DNA of 64,000 bases, from NCBI RefSeq assembly GCF_020092905.1, contig NZ_JAGSGB010000001.1, positions 1,240,001-1,304,000 of the forward strand, given 5' to 3'. The position numbers were made by a program, and so were the translations under genes. This document shows, piece after piece, positions 25,715-36,449 of the stretch; positions within the stretch are counted from its first letter, which is position 1; every line of letters begins with the position of its first letter. This stretch comes from Pacificimonas aurantium (lineage in GTDB: Bacteria; Pseudomonadota; Alphaproteobacteria; Sphingomonadales; Sphingomonadaceae). The notes under the pieces are model-generated. The model did not search any database. It was not told the origin of the DNA and worked only from the letters and a program-made list of their open reading frames with translations.

Positions 25715-28700
25715 CTAATAGTCCTTCGAGTAGCGCACGCCAGCGCTCTGGCCCCGGCTCGTCGAAATGGTCGACAGGATGCTGAAGGCACGCGACAGCG
25801 CGACCTCGATCTGCGTCGCGGTGAAGCCTTCCGCGTCGGTGATCACTTCCAGATAGACATCCTCGCCGAGATAGGCGCCCACGGCGAGCGCCGTGCCGCG
25901 GCCCGTGGCCTCGTCCGCGCCGAGCACGCGCAGGCGGTCAAATCCGGTGGCGCGGCGGAGTTCGCCCAGCGGGTTGAGACCGCCGCCCGACCCGCGAAGG
26001 CTGTTCAAGGATGCGGCAAGCTGCACGGCCTCGATCGCGCCAAGTTCCGACGGCGGGCCGCCGAAGAGGATCAGCGCCAGGACCTCCTCCTCCGGCCGGG
26101 CGGGGGACGAGGAGAAGCTGATCTGCGGATTGAAGGCGCGGCCCGTAATGTCGATGATCGCGGTAATGTCGTCGATGTCGGTTTCGGCGCGGATGTCGAT
26201 GATCGGGTTGAGGTCCTCGCCCTCGACGAAACGGACTGCGCCCTGCACCAGTTCGAAGCGCTGTCCGGCAAAGCTGAACGTGCCCCGCTCCAGGTTCACT
26301 TCCCCGCCCACACGGAAATTGGAGGCCGTGCCGCCAATATCGAAGCGGCCGCCCCATTCGGATTCGAGGCCCATGCCAGAGACGTAGATGCGGTTGTTCG
26401 CGCTGATCGTGATGTCGAGCGCCCAGTCGCCCGGATCGGTGGGCGCCTCCACCGTCGGGCCGGCATCGGCAAGGAGGCGGGATTCGGAGCGGCGGCGCAC
26501 ACCCTCCAACGTGGCGATCTCGGCCTCTCCGCCGCGTACCAGACGGTAGCGCGCCTCCGGGATCGTCAGTTCGCCGCTGATCATGGCCTGCTGTCCGGGA
26601 GCGTTGACGATGCTGAGGTCGCCCGAGACCCTGGCGGCGAGATTGTCCGCCTCGGCAAGCTGCGCCTCGTCGAAGCTGAGCGTGATGTCGATCGGATATT
26701 CCTCGGCGGCGGAGAGGCTTACGCGCCCCTCTGCGCTGACCGTGCCTTCGCCGGCCTGTCCGCGCAGCCGTTCGAGCACGAAGCCGTCATTGGTGAAGGT
26801 ACCGCGCGCCTCGATGCCGCGAATGCGCGTGCCGTAGGTCTCGTTCTCATAGGTCAGGCCGTTCGCCAACAGCGACCCGTTCAGCTCGGGTGCCTCGACC
26901 TGGCCGGTGAAGTCGGCAGCGACGGCAAGCGGGCCGTCGAGCGACTGGCCCGCCAGCCCGGCGAAGGAAAACAGTGCGCTCGCCGGACCGTTATAACGCA
27001 GTCCGCCCGATAGCGGTGCGCCCATCAGCCGCTCAAGCCATGGCCCTTCGTCGGCCGGCAGGGGCTCTAGCGCCACGCGCACCCGGCCGATGTTGAGCCC
27101 ACGCTCGCTGATTTCGCCCGTCATGCGGCCGCCATCCGCATCGAGCTGGCCGCGGAAGCTGGCGTCGACGGGTTCGGAGACGGCCACCGTGCCGGACCTC
27201 TGGAAGTCGTCCAGAGCGATGCGCAGTTCGGCTTCCGGGAACGACGCCATCGTCTCCTGCCGCCAGTCGACACTCGCGCTCATGCGACCGCCAAAGCCAC
27301 CCGACGGCAGGAAGGCGTTGATCATGGCGAGGTCGAAATCGTCGGTTCGCAGCTTGGCGACAAGCCCCTCGTCATAGCGGCCCGCCAGCCTGATTTCCCC
27401 GCTGTCGGTGACGATTCGCGTCGGCAGAAGCCGGTAGCCGCCGTCCTGTGCCACCAGACGGAGCGGCTCGGCGGTGCGGAAGTCCTGGCCCGACAGCTCG
27501 CCCTCGATCGCCGCCAGAAAGGCAGTCTGGGTAAAGCGGCCATTCACTGCCAGTTCGAAGGGGAGGCCCGCCTCTCCATCGGCGACCAGCCCGACGGCGC
27601 CGCGACCGTTTTCATAGTCGAAGATGGCCCGCGCCCGCTCGACGAGAGTGGTGCCGTAGATGAGGTCGGCGAGATTTGCCTGCCCCTCGATGACCGGAAC
27701 GCCGTCCGTCATCTGCACGGTCATGTCGACACCGAGCCGGCCGATGGCGAGATCGGGAAGCTCGCCTGCGGCTTCGAAATTGAGGTTGCGACCGGTCAAC
27801 TCGATATCGGCGAACTGGCCGCCGGCGCGCTCGTCCAGTGCGATCCTGCCGCGCAGGCCGTTCCCGCTGGCGCGCAAGGTGCCGGCATAGGCCCCTCCCG
27901 GCGTCTGTTCGAGCTCGCCCGTGACCGTGATGCCGGCCAGACTTGCCGACTCCAACAGGATGCGACCATCATCCGTATAAATCGCCTCGACGGTGGCTTC
28001 ACCGAAATCGCTCATTCCCCGTGCGCTGATACGATATCCGTCGGGCGTTCCGCGGATTGCTGCCGTGACGTCGCGGAAGGGCAGGCCGAAAACAGGGTTG
28101 GCGGCGTTCACGTCGATGGCGATGGCATCCACCGTACCGCCGACCGTGGCGGTGAACGGACCGTAGGCCGCGCTTTCGCCGGAAAGGACCACGTCGAGCT
28201 GCCCGTTCGGCAGGTACCTCGCGTACCCCTCCGCCTCGATATCCGGGCCGGTGACGCGCATATTCTCAAGGCCGTAGCGGCCGTTTCCGGGAGCTACGAG
28301 CCGTCCTGTGACGGTCGCAGGTCCGCCGGCGAGCTGCGCCAGGATCGCGTTGTTGAGCTGAAGCGAACGCGCCCTGATCGGGCCGCTGAGCGCGAACTCA
28401 CCGGAGTCGGTAGAGCCGAAGTCGATATCCGCCCGCGCATCGAAGATACCGAAAACATCCCAGGTGAACCGCGGCGCGCGCCCGGTGAAATTGCCGTCAT
28501 AGCTGCCGTCCCTGAGGTCCACGGCCAGCGCCAGGCGCCCGGCGGCATTGTCGGAGCGAACGCTGAGATTGGGCGCGGTCGCCGCCGTGCCGGTGACGCG
28601 AAACGTGCCTGCGACTTCCAGGTCGCGCGTCAGGGGCGTCAGGAAGTCGGTCAGGCCCGTGGCGGTGTTCGCGGTCAGGGTGACCGGGATGGCCGCCCCG

Positions 28701-29947
28701 CCTTCGTCGATGCGCACCTGGCCCACTGCGCGCAGGCCGGAGAAGCCCACGCTCTCGAGGCCGAAACGGGACGCGCTGGCGTCGAAGTCGATTTCGGGGC
28801 GCGAGAGGCGGCCCGACAGCCCGACATCCGCGCGCACGTCGGTTCCGCGGACATTGTCGTTGAGCGCCTGCGGCTCAAGGAGGTTCAACGACAGCGAGAA
28901 CCCGTCCTCGAACCGGCCGTCGGCGAAATTGAGCCCGCCGCCGCCGCTCGCCGTCAATGCGGACGAGGCGAGCGCAAACTCGATATCCGCCCGCCGCTCG
29001 CCGAGCGCCGCGGTCAGGTCGACCTCGGTCGTATCGCCCGCCAGCCTCTGTAGGACGGAGTTGGGCAGGAAGGGGGCGAGCGCGGCCGTTCCCTCGGCGG
29101 TGATCGTCCCGTCGGCAGCGGTCAGCGCCAGCTCGGTTTCGTTGCCGCCCGTTTCCAGCGCCAGCACGCCTTCCCAGTCCTGCCAGCTTCCCTCACCATC
29201 GACCCGCAGCGACAGCGGCTCTGACAGGCCGGTGAATGCGGCGAGCAGCCCGTCTGCAGGAGCGTCGAGCGACGCATCGACGTCGAGGCGGTTCTCTTCG
29301 GGCACAGCGTCGAGAACCAGCGAAAGACGATCGCCCCCGGCCATGCCCTCCCGGCTCAGCGCCTCGATCAGAAGGTCGGTCTGGGCCCGGCCGCCGGCGA
29401 TATGGACTTCGCCTTCCGCGGCGAGCGCATGAGTCTGGCCGGTGATTTCCGGGCCGAGGACCAGACTTCCGATCTCCAGCCGGTCGATGTCGATGTTGAT
29501 ATTGGGAAGCAGGGGTGCGTCGGGATCCTCCGACGGATTGAGCCGGGGCAGGCGGTCGAGGCGGGCCTGCGGCACTTCCAGCGCATCGATGTCGACATGG
29601 TTCGACACAAGCCTGAACGGGTTCCAGTCGAGCCGTGCGCGCGGCACTTCCAGAAACTCGCCGTCGAGGTCCGAGAGGCGCAGGCCCTCGATCTGGGCGT
29701 CGCCGTAGAGCGAGCCGTCGATCCGCTCGAGATTGATGGTGAGACCGCTGGACAGCGTGTACCCGTCGAGCTGCAATACGAGAAAGCGGCGGCCCGCCGC
29801 CGTGTCGATCAGGGCTGCTGCGAGTGCCGCCAGAACCACGAGCCCGCCGACGACGATCAAGACCCATTTCAGAAGGGCGGGCCCCTCCCGGTCCTCGGCT
29901 TCGTCGGGGCGCGGATCTTCGGCCGGAGAGATATCGGTCTCCGCCAT
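25715..29947 (-). CDS. tamB: Translocation and assembly module protein TamB (DUF490)
   Basis: Inner-membrane-anchored giant of 1410 residues that partners TamA; members of this AsmA-like family are implicated in phospholipid movement to the outer membrane and in barrel-protein assembly. A cytoplasmic acidic N-terminus (about 26 residues) precedes one membrane helix (about 27-48, WVLIVVGGLVVLAALAAALI). The long middle is a repetitive beta-rich domain forming a lipid-binding groove; the C-terminal DUF490 domain (about the last 330 residues) includes ALILFGGPPSELG. The ATG overlaps the tamA stop by one base (TGATG), so the two are coupled. Confidence 0.95.
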   Translation of the reverse strand: MAETDISPAEDPRPDEAEDREGPALLKWVLIVVGGLVVLAALAAALIDTAAGRRFLVLQLDGYTLSSGLTINLERIDGSLYGDAQIEGLRLSDLDGEFLEVPRARLDWNPFRLVSNHVDIDALEVPQARLDRLPRLNPSEDPDAPLLPNINIDIDRLEIGSLVLGPEITGQTHALAAEGEVHIAGGRAQTDLLIEALSREGMAGGDRLSLVLDAVPEENRLDVDASLDAPADGLLAAFTGLSEPLSLRVDGEGSWQDWEGVLALETGGNETELALTAADGTITAEGTAALAPFLPNSVLQRLAGDTTEVDLTAALGERRADIEFALASSALTASGGGGLNFADGRFEDGFSLSLNLLEPQALNDNVRGTDVRADVGLSGRLSRPEIDFDASASRFGLESVGFSGLRAVGQVRIDEGGAAIPVTLTANTATGLTDFLTPLTRDLEVAGTFRVTGTAATAPNLSVRSDNAAGRLALAVDLRDGSYDGNFTGRAPRFTWDVFGIFDARADIDFGSTDSGEFALSGPIRARSLQLNNAILAQLAGGPATVTGRLVAPGNGRYGLENMRVTGPDIEAEGYARYLPNGQLDVVLSGESAAYGPFTATVGGTVDAIAIDVNAANPVFGLPFRDVTAAIRGTPDGYRISARGMSDFGEATVEAIYTDDGRILLESASLAGITVTGELEQTPGGAYAGTLRASGNGLRGRIALDERAGGQFADIELTGRNLNFEAAGELPDLAIGRLGVDMTVQMTDGVPVIEGQANLADLIYGTTLVERARAIFDYENGRGAVGLVADGEAGLPFELAVNGRFTQTAFLAAIEGELSGQDFRTAEPLRLVAQDGGYRLLPTRIVTDSGEIRLAGRYDEGLVAKLRTDDFDLAMINAFLPSGGFGGRMSASVDWRQETMASFPEAELRIALDDFQRSGTVAVSEPVDASFRGQLDADGGRMTGEISERGLNIGRVRVALEPLPADEGPWLERLMGAPLSGGLRYNGPASALFSFAGLAGQSLDGPLAVAADFTGQVEAPELNGSLLANGLTYENETYGTRIRGIEARGTFTNDGFVLERLRGQAGEGTVSAEGRVSLSAAEEYPIDITLSFDEAQLAEADNLAARVSGDLSIVNAPGQQAMISGELTIPEARYRLVRGGEAEIATLEGVRRRSESRLLADAGPTVEAPTDPGDWALDITISANNRIYVSGMGLESEWGGRFDIGGTASNFRVGGEVNLERGTFSFAGQRFELVQGAVRFVEGEDLNPIIDIRAETDIDDITAIIDITGRAFNPQISFSSSPARPEEEVLALILFGGPPSELGAIEAVQLAASLNSLRGSGGGLNPLGELRRATGFDRLRVLGADEATGRGTALAVGAYLGEDVYLEVITDAEGFTATQIEVALSRAFSILSTISTSRGQSAGVRYSKDY

Positions 29948-32250
29948 CAGAAGGCTTGCCCGATAGAAACGTAGACGGCCCAGTCGCTCTGGCCCGGCTG
30001 CTTGTTCAGAGGAATGGCAAGATCGAGGCGAAAGGGGCCGAAATTGGTGTAATATCGGCCGCCGATACCCGCGCCATATTGCAGGTCGCCGAACTGCGGA
30101 TATTGTTCGGTATAGACTTGGCCGGCATCGACGAAGCCCACGACGCCGAAATTGCCAAAGCGGTAGCGCGCTTCGATTGCCGCCTCGTTGACGCTGCGCC
30201 CGCCAATAGGCTGATAATCGATATCCGGCTCGGTATCGTCGGGATCGTCCGGGTCCGGCGGCGTGATCTCGACCCGCGCCGGTCCGATCTCCTGAAAGCC
30301 GTAGCCGCGGACCGAGCCGCCGCCGCCGCCGTACAGACGCCGGGACGGCGCGATCTCGTCGCGCGAGATGCCGTTGATGCTGCCGATCCGAACACGTCCG
30401 GCGATGGTAAGGTCTTGGCTGACCGGGAAATAACCGGACAGGTCGACCTGGCTGACGATATAGGGCCGTACATCGCCGCCGCCGAGAGCCGCCTCCGGCG
30501 ACAGGCGCAGCGACGCCTTCCAGCCCTTCGTCGGGTTGAGAAGGCTGTTGGAGGCATCGTAGGTGACCAGCCCGCTTACGGCGCCGATCAGGAAGGCCGT
30601 GTCGAAATCGAAGATCGCGGGGTCGCCGTCCTGGCTTTCGTTCGTCGCGATCAGTTCGGCGCCATAGGCGTAGGACCAGCGCTTTTGCCAGATCGGCGTC
30701 GATTCCTTCGAGACCCGGCCGCGCAGCGACAGGGTATAGGCGTTATAGGCCGGAAAATCGCTGCGACCGGCTTCGACGCCAAGCAGCACGGTGCGATCCC
30801 GCTCACCGGCATTCGAGCGGCGGAAGATCGCCGCGGCGCCCTGCTCGCGCGTGCCCACGGTCGCGCGCAGGTCCAGCTCTCCCTCCGGCGGGAACAGGTT
30901 GCGGTGGGTCCAGCCGCCCTCGATGCGAGCGCCTTCTCCCGTGCCATAGCCGAGCTCCGCCGACAGCGTCCGGGACGGCCCGGCATCCTGGCGGACCAGA
31001 AGGTCGACGGCCATGGTGCCGTCCTCGTTATAGTCGCGCGTGTTCAGAGGTTCGATGCTGACACTGTTGAACAGGCCCGTGGCGATCATCGCCTCGCGAA
31101 GGTCGTCCTCCATGCGCACATCGTAGAGATCGCCCTCGTCGAAGCGCGCGAGCAGTTCGACATGCTCCTGGTCGAAGGCCAGGTCGCCTTCGGTCTCGAT
31201 GTTGCGGAAGCGGGACCGCGGGCCGAGATCGACCGGCAGGACGTAGTCGCCCGTCTTGGTTTCCTCGTCGAGCAGGATGGCGCGCTGCTCCACCTCGGCG
31301 AAGGGATACCCGTTGAACGGAAAGACAAGGTCGATGGAGGCTTCGGCGGAAATGACTTCGTCGGCGACGATCGGATCGCCCGCCTCGATCGGCAGGTTGT
31401 CGGACACGAGGCGCGGCGGGATCGCCTCGTCCTCGCCGACGATGCTGACGTCGGAAAAGGTATATTGCTCGCCCGGGCTGACGGCGAGAAGCACGCGGTA
31501 GCGGCCATCGGGCTCGGGCGGCAGAATGACTTCGGCGCCGACCGCTGCGTCGAAATAGCCGCGCGAATCCAGCAGCCGCTTTGCCAGCTCCTCGTCCGCA
31601 TTCGCGCGGGCGCGGAGCATTGCCGCGTTGTCGGCGGATCCGTCGCCTTCATCGAGTGCGGAGGCGTCCAGAAATTCGCCTTCCAGCCCGACATCCTCGA
31701 GCCCCTCGATGGCGAGATAGTAGCGCACCTCGGGCAGCGGAGCATCTTCCTCGACGGCCTCCGCCTCCGCCAGGTCCGTGACCTGGAGTTCCTGCAGGGG
31801 AACGAGGGGCTGTGCGAGAACGTCCTCCCGAATCTCGACCGGCTCGATCGTTTCGAAGGCGGAGTCCACTTCCTCAGCCCCATTCTCCTCCGCCGCTGCC
31901 GCCTCTGCCTCACTCTCCTCCGCGGCGAGCTCGGTTTCTGCGACGGGGATGGGACGCTCGGCCCGCTCGAGCGAGCGCGAGAAGTCGCTGAAGGCATCGT
32001 CGTCGAGGTCGGGCAGCGCGTCGCCGAATTCGTCGTCGCCGATGGAGGGCTCGACCGGTTCGGGCACGTCGTCAGCGTCCGCCGTTCCGCTTGTGCCGGG
32101 ACCCGGTTCAGACGCCGGAACGTCGCCTTCTACCTCCGCGTCAGGAAGAGGCTGCTGCGCGGCTCCAGGCGCGACGGGCAGGCCGAGGACGGCTAGCGCG
32201 GCTATGACGACCGTGGGACGGATCTCTAAAAACCCTCTGTTACGCCTCAC
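29947..32250 (-). CDS. tamA: Translocation and assembly module protein TamA (Omp85 family)
   Basis: Outer-membrane Omp85 barrel with periplasmic POTRA domains that works with TamB. The GTG at 32250 is chosen: GGGGG lies about 5 bases upstream and a signal peptide follows (about 35 residues, ending PGAAQQ); frames reaching 32379-32472 overlap the mutase start and are unlikely. Length 767 residues, longer than most TamA (about 580), because residues about 36-170 are an acidic Glu/Asp/Ala-rich region. POTRA domains follow, then the barrel from about residue 420, closing with YVSIGQAF, a terminal Phe. Confidence 0.93.
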   Translation of the reverse strand: MRRNRGFLEIRPTVVIAALAVLGLPVAPGAAQQPLPDAEVEGDVPASEPGPGTSGTADADDVPEPVEPSIGDDEFGDALPDLDDDAFSDFSRSLERAERPIPVAETELAAEESEAEAAAAEENGAEEVDSAFETIEPVEIREDVLAQPLVPLQELQVTDLAEAEAVEEDAPLPEVRYYLAIEGLEDVGLEGEFLDASALDEGDGSADNAAMLRARANADEELAKRLLDSRGYFDAAVGAEVILPPEPDGRYRVLLAVSPGEQYTFSDVSIVGEDEAIPPRLVSDNLPIEAGDPIVADEVISAEASIDLVFPFNGYPFAEVEQRAILLDEETKTGDYVLPVDLGPRSRFRNIETEGDLAFDQEHVELLARFDEGDLYDVRMEDDLREAMIATGLFNSVSIEPLNTRDYNEDGTMAVDLLVRQDAGPSRTLSAELGYGTGEGARIEGGWTHRNLFPPEGELDLRATVGTREQGAAAIFRRSNAGERDRTVLLGVEAGRSDFPAYNAYTLSLRGRVSKESTPIWQKRWSYAYGAELIATNESQDGDPAIFDFDTAFLIGAVSGLVTYDASNSLLNPTKGWKASLRLSPEAALGGGDVRPYIVSQVDLSGYFPVSQDLTIAGRVRIGSINGISRDEIAPSRRLYGGGGGSVRGYGFQEIGPARVEITPPDPDDPDDTEPDIDYQPIGGRSVNEAAIEARYRFGNFGVVGFVDAGQVYTEQYPQFGDLQYGAGIGGRYYTNFGPFRLDLAIPLNKQPGQSDWAVYVSIGQAF

Positions 32251-32377
32251 AAAGCCCCCAGCTACCGCTTCTGTCGGAAACAGGCCGGAGCCGCAATCAC
32301 CCTTCTTTAGTTGGGGTAGTGGGGAGAGTGCCGGCCCGATATGCCGACGCGAGAAACGAAGTTGTGGAGAATTCGCC

Positions 32378-34525
32378 ATGTCCGACAAGCCGACCGTAAA
32401 GGACTGGAAGGCCCAGGCCGACAAGGAAGTGAAGGGCAAGGACCTTAACTGGGAAACGCCGGAGGGCATCACCGTAAAGCCGCTCTACACGGCGGAGGAT
32501 GTCGAAGGGCTCGACCCCGGGCTTCCCGGATTTCCGCCATATACGCGCGGGCCCTATGCCTCGATGTATTCCGGGCGCCCCTGGACCATCCGGCAATATG
32601 CCGGTTTCTCGACCGCGGAAGAATCGAACGCCTTTTACCGCCGCAATCTCGCCGCCGGTCAGAAGGGCCTGTCGGTCGCCTTCGATCTCGCCACCCACCG
32701 GGGCTATGACAGCGACCACCCCCGCGTTTCGGGCGACGTCGGCAAGGCGGGCGTGGCGATCGACTCCGTCGAGGACATGAAGATCCTGTTCGACCAGATT
32801 CCGCTCGACGAGATGTCGGTGTCGATGACGATGAACGGCGCGGTAATTCCCGTGATGGCGTTCTATATCATCGCCGCGGAGGAGCAGGGCGTTGCGCCCG
32901 AGAAGCTTTCGGGGACCATTCAGAACGACATTCTGAAGGAGTTCATGGTCCGCAACACCTATATCTACCCGCCCGAGCCGAGCATGCGGATCATTTCCGA
33001 CATCTTCGCCTACACCGCCGACCACATGCCGCGCTTCAACAGCATCTCGATCAGTGGCTATCACATGCAGGAAGCCGGCGCGACGCAGGTGCAGGAGCTG
33101 GCCTTCACCATCGCCGACGGCATGGAATATGTGAAAGCGGGCGTCGAATCGGGTCTCGACATCGACAAGTTCGCCGGGCGTCTGAGCTTCTTCTTCGCCA
33201 TCGGCATGAACTTCTTCATGGAGGTGTCGAAGCTGCGGGCGGCGCGGACGCTGTGGCACCGGGCGATGACGCAGCTGGGCGCGCAGTCGGAACGCTCGAA
33301 GATGCTGCGTACCCACTGTCAGACCTCCGGCGTGTCGCTGACGGAGCAGGACCCCTACAACAACGTCGTGCGGACGGCGGTCGAGGCGATGGCGGCGATG
33401 CTCGGCGGCACGCAGTCGCTGCACACCAATGCGCTCGACGAGGCCATCGCCCTGCCGACCGACTTTTCCGCCCGCATCGCCCGCAACACGCAGATCATCC
33501 TGCAGGAAGAGACGGGGATGACGAACGTCGTCGATCCGCTCGGCGGCTCCTACTATGTCGAGGCGCTGACCAAGGAGATGGTCGACGCGGCGTGGGAGAT
33601 CATCGAGCGCGTCGAACGCGAAGGCGGCATGGCGAAGGCAGTCGCCGCCGGTTGGCCGAAAGCGATGATCGAAGAGGCCTCAGCCGCCCGCGCTGCCCGC
33701 GTGGACCGCGGCGAAGACGTTATCGTCGGCGTCAACAAATACCGCCTGCCGGGCGAAGACGACATCGACATCCTGGACGTCGACAACCACAAGGTCCGGG
33801 CGTCCCAGATCGCCCGTCTCGACCGGGTCCGCGAGAGCCGCGACGAAGCGAAGTGCCAGGCTGCACTCGACGCGCTGCGCGACGGCGCGAAGGGCGACGG
33901 CAACCTCCTAGCGCTGGCGGTAGATGCGGCGCGCGAACGCGCAACGCTCGGCGAGATTTCGGACGCCATGGAGGATGCGTTCGGCCGCTATGACACCATG
34001 CCGACGCCGGTGAAGGGGATTTATGGCGGTGCCTATGCGGGCGAGAAGAAATGGGAGAACCTGAAGGAAGGCGTCGATTCGACCGAGCGCCGCCTGGGTC
34101 GGCGCCCCCGCCTGTTCGTCGCGAAAATGGGTCAGGACGGTCATGACCGCGGTGCGAATCTGGTGTCCTCAGCGTTCGGCGATCTGGGCTTCGACGTGAC
34201 TGCCGGGCCGCTGTTCCAGACGCCGGAAGAGGCGGCCGACATGGCGATCGAGCGAGATGTCGACGTGGTCGGCGCCTCTAGTCTCGCCGCCGGACACAAG
34301 ACGCTGATCCCGGAACTCATCAAGCTGCTCGAGAAGCGCGGCCGCTCCGACATCAAGGTCATCGCGGGCGGCGTCATCCCGTCCCAGGATTACGAGTTCC
34401 TGCGCGAGGCGGGGGTGCAGGCGATCTTCGGGCCAGGTACGAACCTGGTCGACGCGGCGGGAGAGGTGCTGCGCCTGCTCGGCCATAATGTGCCGCCCGA
34501 AGGGCTGGAGGAAGCCGCCGAATGA
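32378..34525 (+). CDS. scpA: Methylmalonyl-CoA mutase
   Basis: Adenosylcobalamin enzyme that isomerises methylmalonyl-CoA and succinyl-CoA, feeding propionyl-CoA carbon into the TCA cycle. Single chain of 715 residues: an N-terminal TIM-barrel catalytic domain ([20 protein letters not shown], then [19 protein letters not shown]) and a C-terminal B12 domain with D587-x-H589-x-x-G592 (GQDGHDRG), the His being the lower cobalt ligand. GGAGA at 32365-32369 precedes the ATG. It is not accompanied by the small subunit, epimerase or MeaB/ArgK in the window. The stop overlaps the next gene's start (ATGA). Confidence 0.95.
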   Translation: MSDKPTVKDWKAQADKEVKGKDLNWETPEGITVKPLYTAEDVEGLDPGLPGFPPYTRGPYASMYSGRPWTIRQYAGFSTAEESNAFYRRNLAAGQKGLSVAFDLATHRGYDSDHPRVSGDVGKAGVAIDSVEDMKILFDQIPLDEMSVSMTMNGAVIPVMAFYIIAAEEQGVAPEKLSGTIQNDILKEFMVRNTYIYPPEPSMRIISDIFAYTADHMPRFNSISISGYHMQEAGATQVQELAFTIADGMEYVKAGVESGLDIDKFAGRLSFFFAIGMNFFMEVSKLRAARTLWHRAMTQLGAQSERSKMLRTHCQTSGVSLTEQDPYNNVVRTAVEAMAAMLGGTQSLHTNALDEAIALPTDFSARIARNTQIILQEETGMTNVVDPLGGSYYVEALTKEMVDAAWEIIERVEREGGMAKAVAAGWPKAMIEEASAARAARVDRGEDVIVGVNKYRLPGEDDIDILDVDNHKVRASQIARLDRVRESRDEAKCQAALDALRDGAKGDGNLLALAVDAARERATLGEISDAMEDAFGRYDTMPTPVKGIYGGAYAGEKKWENLKEGVDSTERRLGRRPRLFVAKMGQDGHDRGANLVSSAFGDLGFDVTAGPLFQTPEEAADMAIERDVDVVGASSLAAGHKTLIPELIKLLEKRGRSDIKVIAGGVIPSQDYEFLREAGVQAIFGPGTNLVDAAGEVLRLLGHNVPPEGLEEAAE

Positions 34526-35652
34526 TCCTGGCGACGCTGACTGCCGCGCTGGCGGCGCTTGCCGCCCAGCCCAGCCTGGCCTGCGAGGATGCGCAGACCC
34601 AGCTGCAGATGAATGCCTGCGCGGCGCGGGCCTACCGGGATGCGGATGCGCGTCTCAACGACGCGTGGACCGAACTTGGCGAGGAAGAGCGCGCCCGCCT
34701 CCTGCCGGCCCAGCGCGCCTGGTTGAGCTTTCGCGATGCGCAATGCGCTGCCGAGGGCGAAGCCTATGCGGGCGGGTCGATCCGGCCGCTGATCGAGGCG
34801 ACCTGCCTGTGGGACCTGACCGAACGGCGTATCGTCGACATCGCGCGCGAGGATGGCGAGGCGGCGGCAGCGCCCGCCTCCGATCCGCTGGTCATCGGGG
34901 AGACGTTCGAACTGGTGGCCCTGGGCGAGAGCCGGGAGGTGAACGTCGTGTTGCCCGCGACCTATGGCGAGGATCCCGATGCGCGCTATCCGGTGCTCTA
35001 TCTGCTGGATGGCGGCACGGCGCAGGACCTGCTGCATGTCGCCGGTACGGTGCAATTGGGCGCCCTCTGGGGTCGCAACGCCGAGGCCATCGTGGTCGGC
35101 GTGGAGACGCAGGACAGGCAGCGCGAACTGCTGCCGGAAACCGAAGACGCAAGCGAGCGCGAACGCTGGCCGACCGCTGGCGATAGCGCGGAGTTTCGCA
35201 CGTTCCTGCGCGAGGAGGTCGTCCCTCTCGTCGAGGCCAATTTCCGGGCCGACGGTCCGAACGTGCTGATCGGAGAGAGCGCAGCGGGGCACTTCGTCGT
35301 GGAAACCTGGCTGAGCGATCCCGGCATGTTCGATGCCTACGCAGCGATCAGTCCCAGCCTGCAATGGTCCGACCAGGCGCTTGCGCGCGGGGCGGCAGAG
35401 CTACTTGCAAGCGGCGGCGAGCGGCCCCCGCTCTATTTCGCAACGGCGAATGAAGGCGGCGCGACCAGCGAGGGGTTCGTCCGTTTCGCGGCAGCTTTGC
35501 CCGAAGGCGAAGGCATCTGCATCAATCCGCGGCCCGACCTCTTTCACGGCACCATTTATCACACCGTGACGCCGGAGGCGGTGCAATTCCTGCTGCCGCG
35601 CCCGGAGCCCCTGCCGCCGGAATATGGAATGACGGTTCGCTGCATGAGGTAG
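34522..35652 (+). CDS. Secreted DUF1311 (LprI-like) domain fused to an esterase
   Basis: 376-residue exported protein with two parts. After a signal peptide ([12 protein letters not shown]) residues about 22-112 resemble DUF1311/LprI, small Cys-containing domains that include a lysozyme inhibitor; the pattern [18 protein letters not shown] with [13 protein letters not shown] matches that family. Residues about 125-370 resemble the putative esterase family (PF00756, esterase D/Fes-like), with nucleophile Ser253 in GESAAGH and a late His around residue 337 or 341. The start overlaps the mutase stop by four bases (ATGA), so it is transcriptionally linked to an unrelated gene. The fused arrangement is unusual. 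Confidence 0.8.
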   Translation: MILATLTAALAALAAQPSLACEDAQTQLQMNACAARAYRDADARLNDAWTELGEEERARLLPAQRAWLSFRDAQCAAEGEAYAGGSIRPLIEATCLWDLTERRIVDIAREDGEAAAAPASDPLVIGETFELVALGESREVNVVLPATYGEDPDARYPVLYLLDGGTAQDLLHVAGTVQLGALWGRNAEAIVVGVETQDRQRELLPETEDASERERWPTAGDSAEFRTFLREEVVPLVEANFRADGPNVLIGESAAGHFVVETWLSDPGMFDAYAAISPSLQWSDQALARGAAELLASGGERPPLYFATANEGGATSEGFVRFAAALPEGEGICINPRPDLFHGTIYHTVTPEAVQFLLPRPEPLPPEYGMTVRCMR

Positions 35653-35747
35653 CTGGCCCGGGCGTGAAACACCTGCCTTTGCGACGAACTGCGCAACCCC
35701 CGCCCGTACCTGCCGGTTCTTGAAGCGAGCGGGCTGTCAGGGAGTGT

Positions 35748-35924
35748 ATGCCCATGTTCGACGACGGCTTCTGGACCGAGCAGGAAGACGGATTTGCTGG
35801 TTTCGATCAGCAGGCGGATCTCGAAAGCTATGAGCAGGGCGAGGGCGGCTTCGGGTCCGAGGACATGATTTCGCTGCCCGAGACCGACGAGGACGATCTC
35901 GACGCCGACCTGATCGACGACTAG
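35748..35924 (+). CDS. Small acidic protein of unknown function
   Basis: Open frame of 58 codons with AGGGAG at 35739-35744; that site is 3 bases from the first ATG and 9 bases from the second (35754, starting MFDDGFW), so the second ATG (56 residues) is favoured. The protein is strongly acidic, with about one third Asp/Glu, few basic residues, and ends in LDADLIDD. It has no signal peptide and no recognised domain. Codon use is like that of neighbouring genes. No other gene occupies the stretch 35653-36035, and this frame is the best explanation of it. Confidence 0.5.
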   Translation: MPMFDDGFWTEQEDGFAGFDQQADLESYEQGEGGFGSEDMISLPETDEDDLDADLIDD

Positions 35925-36017
35925 CGATCGGCAACCGGCGCCCGACCAGCGCCGCGAGACCCCAGATCCCCGACGCCGACGACTTTCCGGAAGCCCGTTT
36001 CGGGCTCACGGCCCGGC

Positions 36018-36047
36018 CTCAGGGAAATTTGCGGCTCAGGGAAATTT
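36018..36047. repeat. 13-bp direct repeat with 17-base period at the DUF1499 stop
   Basis: CTCAGGGAAATTT occurs at 36018-36030 and 36035-36047, a near tandem copy. The second copy contains the TGA of the gene on the minus strand (36036-36038) and sits in the palindrome GGGAAATTTCCC (36039-36050). The first copy repeats the same stop-codon context, suggesting a local duplication of the gene end. Confidence 0.6.
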
Positions 36048-36449
36048 CCCGTCGAGCTTCGACAGGAACGCGCCGATCCGTTTGGCATTGGCGCCGAAAT
36101 CGCCTTTGCCGACCCGGCTCTTCGACCGCATGTCCACCTCGGCACTCGTTTCGTCGCCGCGCACACGGACGACGACATCGTCCTTGAAGCGGAGAATGCG
36201 AGTCGTCGCCACAGCTTCGAACTGGCCCGCCGCCGGGTCGCGCGCGATGACCTGCCAGCCTTCTTCCTTCGCAAGCGCCAGGGCCGCATCGTAGACGGCC
36301 TCTCTCGGAGCCGCCACGCTCAGAGTGTCGAGGTCCGGGTGGATCTGCGAATGCTCACCCGCAATGTCGGGATCGAAATGCTTCGGTCCGTTCTCCTGCA
36401 ACACGAAGCGGGGCGGGTCAGCGAGGTTCGTCGTCGCGTCGTTCAGCAT
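36036..36449 (-). CDS. DUF1499 family protein (short paralogue)
   Basis: 137-residue protein consisting of one DUF1499 domain, function unknown. It shares with the gene upstream the core RFKDDVVVRVRGDET and RSKSRVGKGDFGANAKRI, marking a tandem duplication. No signal peptide or membrane segment is visible. The start overlaps the preceding gene's stop (TGATG at 36447-36451), so translation is coupled. Confidence 0.85.
   Translation of the reverse strand: MLNDATTNLADPPRFVLQENGPKHFDPDIAGEHSQIHPDLDTLSVAAPREAVYDAALALAKEEGWQVIARDPAAGQFEAVATTRILRFKDDVVVRVRGDETSAEVDMRSKSRVGKGDFGANAKRIGAFLSKLDGKFP

Noticed and set aside
29824-32196. Plus-strand 790-codon open frame opposite tamA
   Set aside because: Arises from codon bias of the real gene on the other strand; no recognisable domain.
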